Source of the DNA: CAZADH01 sp964483805
GTDB lineage: Bacteria > Muiribacteriota > Ozemobacteria > Ozemobacterales > Ozemobacteraceae
DNA: 6,783 nt
Direction of reading: 5' to 3'
NCBI GenBank assembly: GCA_964483805.1
Contig: CAZADH010000316.1
Span: 1 to 6,783 of the forward strand
Shown here: positions 1 through 4,054 of the stretch, one piece after another
Layout: every line of letters begins with the position of its first letter
How positions within the stretch are numbered: the stretch's first letter is position 1
Program-made: the position numbers and the translations under genes
The notes under the pieces: generated by a model
What the model saw: the letters and a program-made list of their open reading frames with translations, nothing else
Database searches by the model: none
Told to the model about the DNA's origin: nothing

Positions 1-1707
1 CTCCCATAACTCGTCTTCGTTGGGTTGGCGTTTCACCAGGCCGGTGCCGGCCTCGTCGATGCCGAAGAACGGGTGCAGCGGCACCGAATCGTTGAGGTCG
101 CGACTGCACAGATACGGGTGCCGTGGCGTGAACGCCGCGTTCTGCGCCACCCGGGCATCGAGGGCTGCCGGGCTGGGCGCATTGAGATCGACGGCGCGGA
201 AGGCGGTGCCGGTGTTGATGCGGACGACCACCCGGTTGGCCAGCATCGGCTCGAGAGTGGCGAGTAGGCGCACCGCGGTCTCGCGGGCGACGGCGTTCAG
301 TTCGACGGCGCGATCGGGATGCGCTTGCAGCAGTTTCAGGCCTTCGAGCATCTCGACAAAGAGGCTGATAAACGGAGCCTCTTCGTCATCCTTGCGGCCC
401 TGTTCGGCAAACACCCGTGGGAACAGCTCGTCTTCGCGGCGGCATGCGGGCAACAGATGCACACTGTGTTGCACCAGCTTGACCGGGTCGACGCGTGAAA
501 CACCGTATTGCATGACGCCGAAGGCGAGGCGATCGGCGCCCGCATGGCTGCGGCCCTGGGTGAAGTAGACGACCACCCACGACAAGGCAAAGAACTCGCG
601 CAACTGGTTGACCCAGGTGTTGAACAGCGTGCAGGCATGGCGGGGATTCTGCTCGCCAAAGGCTTTGCGCAGCGTCAGCGTCAGCCAGGTCGGCCACCGG
701 GCGAGGATGCTGTCGGTGTCGGCCTTGCTGCGCAGTGGGATGGCGCCGGCCGGGGCTGCGGGTGTGGCTGAAATCCCGGGTACGGCCGGGACGGCGGGTG
801 CGGGCGCGGGGGCAGCAGGCATGGCGGCGACGGCCGTGCGGGCGGCTGGGGGTACCGCGGCGGTTTTGGCGGCGATGGCAGCGCGCGCAATATCCTCGAG
901 CAGGGCTGCGGCTTCGGGATCGCCCTTCTGCGAGAGCAGTACGAGCGCTCGTTGGCTCAGGGCCTTGACCTCGGGATGGGCATGCTTGATGCCCTTTTGC
1001 AGAATCGGCAAGAGATCACGATTGAGGAACGACGGCAGCAGGCGCGCACAGAGCAGCGCATCGCCGGCGGGTTGCGCCAACATCGCATCGAGCGAGGCCA
1101 GCAGGTTCACGCGACTGATCGAGTTGACCAGTTGATACGCCTTCATCTTCATCTGCGGGGCCGGATCGAGCAGGCCTTCGAGCAGGCGCGGCAGGATGGC
1201 ACCGTTGATGAAGGTCATCAGCCCTTGCAGCGCCAGTTGGCGGATCTTGTCGCTGACGTGTTTGGTCGCGGCCAACTGCAGGGGCAGGTTGGCGGGGTGG
1301 GGGTTCAGCGCAAAGGCCTCGAGTACGAGTTGCAGGCACTCGGGATCGGACTCGTTGAGCGCGCCGGCGCGATGCAGGGTCTCGGCGAGGCCGGGTTCCT
1401 GGCGCGAGGCCAGAGCGCGCAACGCGACCAGACGTTGACTCGGATCGGCAGAGGTCAACAGATCGCCGAGCTGATCGGTCTTGACCCCTTTCGATGCTTG
1501 CGTGAACGCATCGAGGGCACCGAGAACGCGCTGCGCCAGCGGCAGCATCTCGGGATCGGTCTCGGTGCCGAGATACTGCTCGATCAGCGGCCGTGCCTCG
1601 ACGATGCTCTGGTTGTGAATCAGGGCCAAAGCACGTTTGCGCAGCGCTTTGTTGGGCTGCAGCAGGGCGACGCGGATCTTGTCGAGGGTTTCTTGTTGTT
1701 GAGACAT
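1..1707 (-). CDS. HEAT-repeat-like protein with an unrecognised C-terminal domain (partial, 3' end outside window)
   Basis: The frame starts at the ATG whose complement is at 1705-1707 (MSQQQETLDKIR...) and stays open for 569 codons to the left edge, so the C-terminus is missing. Reading the triplets by eye I found no in-frame stop. Residues about 10-275 are alternating amphipathic helices typical of HEAT/armadillo-like repeats, for example SADPSQRLVALRALASR and HPEVKALSQRALVLLSQKGD. Such solenoids usually bind proteins. Residues about 278-326 form an Ala/Pro-rich low-complexity linker. From about 327 a distinct domain begins (ILARWPTWLTLTLRKAFGEQ), rich in aromatic and hydrophobic segments such as LSWVVVYFTQGRSH and LHPFFGIDEAGTGL, which I do not recognise. 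I see no signal peptide or membrane span, so a cytoplasmic location is likely. No clear Shine-Dalgarno precedes the ATG, but a good promoter lies about 30 nt upstream of it. The coding call is firm; the function is unknown. Confidence 0.85.
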   Translation of the reverse strand, partial: MSQQQETLDKIRVALLQPNKALRKRALALIHNQSIVEARPLIEQYLGTETDPEMLPLAQRVLGALDAFTQASKGVKTDQLGDLLTSADPSQRLVALRALASRQEPGLAETLHRAGALNESDPECLQLVLEAFALNPHPANLPLQLAATKHVSDKIRQLALQGLMTFINGAILPRLLEGLLDPAPQMKMKAYQLVNSISRVNLLASLDAMLAQPAGDALLCARLLPSFLNRDLLPILQKGIKHAHPEVKALSQRALVLLSQKGDPEAAALLEDIARAAIAAKTAAVPPAARTAVAAMPAAPAPAPAVPAVPGISATPAAPAGAIPLRSKADTDSILARWPTWLTLTLRKAFGEQNPRHACTLFNTWVNQLREFFALSWVVVYFTQGRSHAGADRLAFGVMQYGVSRVDPVKLVQHSVHLLPACRREDELFPRVFAEQGRKDDEEAPFISLFVEMLEGLKLLQAHPDRAVELNAVARETAVRLLATLEPMLANRVVVRINTGTAFRAVDLNAPSPAALDARVAQNAAFTPRHPYLCSRDLNDSVPLHPFFGIDEAGTGLVKRQPNEDELWE

Positions 1708-1743
1708 GGTGTCGGTTTTCGTGAACGACGGGATGACTCCTGT

Positions 1744-1773
1744 ATTATCTTCGTAAGACGTTTGGTTTTTCAA
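1744..1773 (-). promoter_or_regulatory. Sigma70-like promoter for the HEAT-repeat gene
   Basis: On the minus strand TTGAAA (complement at 1768-1773, five of six matches to the -35 consensus) is followed after 18 bp by GATAAT (complement at 1744-1749, five of six to the -10 consensus). Transcription would begin near 1737, giving a leader of about 30 nt before the ATG at 1707. The region is A/T-rich against a GC-rich background. The call is by pattern only. Confidence 0.6.
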
Positions 1774-1828
1774 GCGATTTCATTGCCGAGCAGAGACCGC
1801 AGAATACCTGTATTGATGCCGCATGCCG

Positions 1829-1857
1829 TTGACACCCCCGATTGGGTGTGCTATTGA
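1829..1857 (+). promoter_or_regulatory. Sigma70-like promoter for the FmdB-family gene
   Basis: A perfect TTGACA at 1829-1834 is followed after 17 bp by TATTGA at 1852-1857. The -10 hexamer is weak (three of six), but it is preceded by TGC at 1849-1851, the extended -10 motif, which can compensate. The expected start is near 1864, leaving a leader of about 55 nt with the ribosome site at 1906. An 11-bp direct repeat has one copy inside the spacer of this promoter, so it is probably a regulated promoter. Confidence 0.5.
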
Positions 1858-1879
1858 TCATCACGGCGCCGATTGGGTG
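1838..1879 (+). repeat. 11-bp direct repeat CCGATTGGGTG, candidate operator
   Basis: CCGATTGGGTG occurs exactly at 1838-1848 and again at 1869-1879, an offset of 31 bp, close to three helical turns. The first copy sits between the -35 and -10 elements and the second just after the predicted transcription start. The first copy also lies in an inverted repeat, ACACCC at 1832-1837 with GGGTGT at 1844-1849. A regulator binding two sites on the same face of the helix would fit, but no regulator gene is seen in the window. Confidence 0.4.
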
Positions 1880-1905
1880 AAACGCCCGCCGGCAGCAGTT
1901 TTAGC

Positions 1906-1911
1906 AGGAGG
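1906..1911 (+). promoter_or_regulatory. Shine-Dalgarno site fixing the FmdB-family start
   Basis: AGGAGG lies seven nucleotides before the ATG at 1919-1921. It selects this start over the in-frame ATG at 1823, which lies upstream of the predicted promoter -35 and has no family-like N-terminus. Confidence 0.85.
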
Positions 1912-1918
1912 AAACACC

Positions 1919-2182
1919 ATGCCGATCTACGAGTTTCATTGTTCCGGTTGTGGCAAAGAGTGCGAGTTGTTGTGCCGCATCGGCGCCAAACCCGAAGACC
2001 TCGATTGTGAACACTGCGGCGAGAAACGCCTGGTCAAGAAGGTGTCGAAGTGCGCCATCGGCGCGAACAACCCCGATCGCCCGTTCGTCGACGAAGCCCG
2101 CGCCGAAACCCACAGTCACAGCCATGGTCATGGCGGGTGCGGCAGTTGCTCGAGCGGATCGTGCGGCAGTTGTCACCACTGA
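1919..2182 (+). CDS. FmdB-family zinc-ribbon protein with His/Cys-rich tail
   Basis: This 87-residue protein begins MPIYEFHCSGCGKECELL, the characteristic opening of the FmdB/CxxC putative regulatory family. Two CxxC pairs, C8/C11 (CSGC) and C30/C33 (CEHC), form the expected single zinc ribbon. Additional cysteines are at 15, 19 and 45. The tail after residue 63 is unusual in composition: HSHSHGHGG followed by CxxC-like pairs C74/C77 and C82/C85, ending in HH. Small Gly/Ser/Cys tails are common in this family, and the His run could add metal binding. The family is named from a gene linked to formamidase/amidase regulation, but most members have no proven function, so the regulatory role is only an annotation tradition. 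It has a strong ribosome site and is followed 204 bp later by a GTPase gene on the same strand. Confidence 0.9.
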   Translation: MPIYEFHCSGCGKECELLCRIGAKPEDLDCEHCGEKRLVKKVSKCAIGANNPDRPFVDEARAETHSHSHGHGGCGSCSSGSCGSCHH

Positions 2183-2184
2183 CG

Positions 2185-2247
2185 TTCGGTGTCGGTGCGG
2201 CACGGATGACCGAAACCCGACCGGCGGGCGGGTGTGCGTTTTCTTCT
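2185..2247 (+). terminator. Weak terminator or attenuator after the FmdB-family gene
   Basis: Starting three bases after the stop, TTCGGT (2185-2190) can pair with ACCGAA (2209-2214). Next to it ACCCG (2215-2219) can pair with CGGGT (2229-2233), and the pyrimidine run TTTTCTTCT follows at 2239-2247. The stems are short, so termination is probably partial and some read-through into the downstream GTPase gene is possible. Confidence 0.35.
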
Positions 2248-2266
2248 AGTGATATGACGTCGTTTC

Positions 2267-2275
2267 TGGTATATT
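2267..2275 (+). promoter_or_regulatory. Extended -10 promoter for the COG2403-like GTPase
   Basis: TGGTATATT at 2267-2275 contains the extended TGn motif and a five-of-six -10 hexamer, TATATT at 2270-2275. The expected -35 position (about 2247-2252, TAGTGA) is poor, which suits an extended -10 promoter. Transcription would start near 2282, giving a leader of roughly 105 nt. I see no recognisable riboswitch in that leader. Confidence 0.45.
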
Positions 2276-2376
2276 CCCGGCGACGAAGTGAAGTTCTTTC
2301 GTAATTCGTCGGCACCCAAAGCCGGCGAACGCGGTGGGCGCAGATCCCTCGCGATACATCGTGAAGGCACAAAGGG

Positions 2377-2381
2377 AAGGA
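2377..2381 (+). promoter_or_regulatory. Shine-Dalgarno site fixing the GTPase start
   Basis: AAGGA within a GGGAAGGA tract ends five nucleotides before the ATG at 2387-2389. It favours this start over the in-frame GTG at 2288, which has no purine-rich site and would add 33 residues in front of a Rossmann strand that normally begins at the N-terminus. Confidence 0.75.
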
Positions 2382-2386
2382 CAATC

Positions 2387-3730
2387 ATGGCGAAGATCAA
2401 GACGATCATCATGGGAGCGGCAGGGCGCGATTTCCACAATTTCAACCTCGTTTACCGCGACAATCCTGCTTACGACGTGGTGGCTTTTACCGCGACGCAG
2501 ATTCCCGATATCGCGGGTCGCAAATACCCGGCCAAGCTGGCGGGCAAGCTGTATCCGAAGGGCATTCCGATTCACGATGAGTGCGATCTGCTCGATCTGA
2601 TCAAGAAACATGGCGTGAACGAAGTCGTCTTCAGCTATAGCGACGTCGATCACGAATATGTCATGCATCATGCCAGTCGCGTGATTGCTGCCGGTGCCAA
2701 CTTCAAGGTCATGGGTTATCACCAGACCGCGATCAAGGCCAAGGTTCCGGTCGTGTCGGTGTGCGCTGTCCGCACCGGTTGCGGCAAGTCGCAGACCACC
2801 CGCCGTGTCGTCCGCTTGCTCAAGGCGCAGGGGCTCAAGGTCGTCTCGATCCGCCACCCGATGCCCTACGGCGATCTCGAGAAGCAGATCTGCCAGCGCT
2901 TCGCGACCTTCAAAGACCTCGACAAATACGAGTGCACGATCGAAGAGCGCGAAGAGTACGAGCCGCACATCGAGATGGGCGCCGTGATCTACGCGGGCGT
3001 CGATTACCAGAAGATCGTTTCCGAAGCCGAAAAAGAAGCCGACGTCATCGTCTGGGACGGCGGCAACAACGACCTGCCGTTCCTCGTTTCCGATCTGCCG
3101 ATCGTCGTCGTCGACCCGCACCGCGCCGGTCACGAGACCACCTATTATCCCGGCGAAGCGAACGTCTACGCCGCCGAGGTCGTGGTCATGAACAAGATCG
3201 ACTCGGCCGATCCGGTCGGCATCGAGAAGGTTCGGCAGAATGTCAGCAAGATGAATCCGCACTGCCGGATCGTCTACGCTGCCAGCCCGATTCTCGCTGA
3301 GCACGGCGACAAGATCAAGGGCAAGCGCGTGCTGGTCATCGAAGACGGCCCGACGCTCACCCACGGTCACATGACTTATGGCGCCGGCGTGGTCGCGGCC
3401 CAGCGCTACGGCGCGGCCGAGATCGTCGATCCGAAGCCCTACTTCGTCGGCACCTTGAAAGACGCGCTGGTCAAATACCCGAAGATCGGCAACATCATGC
3501 CCGCGCTCGGTTACGGCAAGAAGCAGGTCGCCGACCTGCAGAAGAGTGTCAATGCCGTGCCGTGTGACCTGGTCATCTCCGCGACGCCGATCGATCTCAC
3601 CCGCGTGATCTCGATCAAGAAGCCGTTCGTTCGCGTTGGCTACGAGTTGCAGGAAATCGGCGCCCCGAACTTCGACGGCATCATCGACGATTTCGTCAAG
3701 AAGTTCGCGAAGAAGGGCAAGAAGAAGTAA
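2387..3730 (+). CDS. P-loop GTPase-like protein, COG2403 / cyclic 2,3-diphosphoglycerate synthetase-like family
   Basis: The product has 447 residues, in the usual range for the family. It opens with a Rossmann-type strand and glycine turn, IIMGAAGRDFHNFN (7-20), followed by an N-terminal nucleotide-binding-like domain to about residue 120. A P-loop with TGCGKS at 130-135 starts the central NTPase domain. VIVWDGGNND at 220-229 is a Walker-B-like strand with D224. VVMNKIDSAD around 266-275 holds an NKxD guanine-specificity motif (N269, K270, D272). The protein ends in a Lys-rich tail. No signal peptide or membrane segment is seen, so it is cytoplasmic. The characterised archaeal relative, cyclic 2,3-diphosphoglycerate synthetase (CpgS) of thermophilic methanogens, uses ATP to cyclise 2,3-diphosphoglycerate. 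Bacterial members are mostly labelled predicted GTPases and their substrate is unproven. Family membership is recalled from sequence pattern, not from a search; the exact reaction here is unknown. Confidence 0.88.
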   Translation: MAKIKTIIMGAAGRDFHNFNLVYRDNPAYDVVAFTATQIPDIAGRKYPAKLAGKLYPKGIPIHDECDLLDLIKKHGVNEVVFSYSDVDHEYVMHHASRVIAAGANFKVMGYHQTAIKAKVPVVSVCAVRTGCGKSQTTRRVVRLLKAQGLKVVSIRHPMPYGDLEKQICQRFATFKDLDKYECTIEEREEYEPHIEMGAVIYAGVDYQKIVSEAEKEADVIVWDGGNNDLPFLVSDLPIVVVDPHRAGHETTYYPGEANVYAAEVVVMNKIDSADPVGIEKVRQNVSKMNPHCRIVYAASPILAEHGDKIKGKRVLVIEDGPTLTHGHMTYGAGVVAAQRYGAAEIVDPKPYFVGTLKDALVKYPKIGNIMPALGYGKKQVADLQKSVNAVPCDLVISATPIDLTRVISIKKPFVRVGYELQEIGAPNFDGIIDDFVKKFAKKGKKK

Positions 3731-3733
3731 ATA

Positions 3734-3767
3734 CAACGTAGGTCGGCAATCGCGCCGACCTGGGTTG
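3734..3767 (+). terminator. Hairpin just after the GTPase stop codon
   Basis: AGGTCGGC (3740-3747) pairs perfectly with GCCGACCT (3754-3761) around a six-base loop. After a 2x2 internal loop, CAAC (3734-3737) pairs with GTTG (3764-3767). It begins three bases after the TAA and directly precedes a much stronger hairpin. It has no U-tract, so it may protect the 3' end or assist the next hairpin rather than terminate alone. Confidence 0.45.
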
Positions 3768-3771
3768 TCGA

Positions 3772-3811
3772 GCGACGCCCCCGGCATCCTTCGGGATGCC
3801 GGGGGCGTCGC
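3772..3811 (+). terminator. Perfect 18-bp stem with C(TTCG)G tetraloop, main terminator candidate
   Basis: The left arm 3772-3789 (GCGACGCCCCCGGCATCC) is the exact reverse complement of the right arm 3794-3811. The four-base loop is TTCG closed by a C-G pair, which in RNA is the unusually stable cUUCGg tetraloop. The loop is in its stable orientation only for plus-strand transcripts, so it primarily serves the GTPase gene. Without a clear U-run it may act as a Rho-assisted terminator or 3'-end stabiliser. Because the stem is symmetrical it could also stop minus-strand read-through from the TPR gene. Confidence 0.7.
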
Positions 3812-3960
3812 GTCGTTGTTGGCGATTCCCGCGCGGAACCCCGGTTGAACCCCCGGCCGGCTCGCTGTTGCCCGCACCCGAGGAGGGTGCAAATGCCCCC
3901 TTCGGTCCCCGTTCCGATCATGGCGAGCGCGCATGACAATGCGGCCCGCAATTGTCCGGG

Positions 3961-3989
3961 TTGGCACCCCGGTGATGAATAAATATGTT
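3961..3989 (+). promoter_or_regulatory. Possible plus-strand promoter in the intergenic region
   Basis: TTGGCA at 3961-3966 (five of six to -35) is followed by exactly 17 bp and TATGTT at 3984-3989 (four of six to -10). No plus-strand gene follows; a transcript would start near 3996 and run antisense into the 3' end of the TPR gene. It could be chance in an A/T-rich patch. Confidence 0.25.
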
Positions 3990-4034
3990 GTATTGCAACC
4001 ACCGTCGTCTCGCACGCGGCGGCGCGAGGATCGT

Positions 4035-4049
4035 GCGGTCACCGACCGC
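4035..4049 (-). terminator. Small hairpin after the TPR-gene stop
   Basis: On the minus strand, five bases after the TAA (complement at 4055-4057), GCGGTC pairs with GACCGC around a three-base loop. The six-pair stem has no U-tract, so it is at best a weak terminator. Read-through would meet the larger hairpins at 3772-3811 and 3734-3767. Confidence 0.3.
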
Positions 4050-4054
4050 CGCTG

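Larger units (their letters stand above)
3731..4054. other. Convergent intergenic region rich in inverted repeats
   Basis: This 324-bp stretch separates two genes that converge on it, and I find no credible coding sequence in it. It contains at least six potential hairpins. Three are listed separately (3734-3767, 3772-3811, 4035-4049). The others are GCACCC/GGGTGC at 3874-3890 with a five-base loop; GACAATGCG/CGC-A-ATTGTC at 3935-3956 with one bulged A and a three-base loop; and a small GTTG/CAAC pair at 3987-3999. An A/T-rich island at about 3974-3999 stands out in otherwise GC-rich sequence and overlaps a possible promoter. Confidence 0.6.

Noticed and set aside
20..568. A 182-residue Ser/Arg-rich plus-strand frame
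   Set aside because: Its low-complexity Ser/Arg/Ala composition marks it as a frame-shifted shadow of the minus-strand HEAT-repeat gene.
952..1857. A 301-residue plus-strand open frame opposite the HEAT-repeat gene
   Set aside because: It is codon-aligned antisense to the HEAT-repeat gene, Gln/Arg-rich with no recognisable domain, runs through the divergent promoter region and has no ribosome site.
1823..1918. An upstream in-frame ATG for the FmdB-family protein
   Set aside because: It lies before the predicted -35 element; the MPIYEF start at 1919 has AGGAGG at ideal spacing and matches the family N-terminus.
2288..2386. A GTG start that would extend the GTPase by 33 residues
   Set aside because: It is only a few bases from the predicted transcription start and has no Shine-Dalgarno, whereas the ATG at 2387 has one at good spacing and gives the expected N-terminal Rossmann strand.
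2246..4042. A 598-residue open frame on the minus strand covering the whole GTPase gene
   Set aside because: It is codon-aligned and antiparallel to the GTPase frame, where stops would need TTA, CTA or TCA sense codons, which GC-rich genes avoid. Its Asp/Val/Arg-rich composition is typical of such shadows and the plus-strand product has clear motifs.
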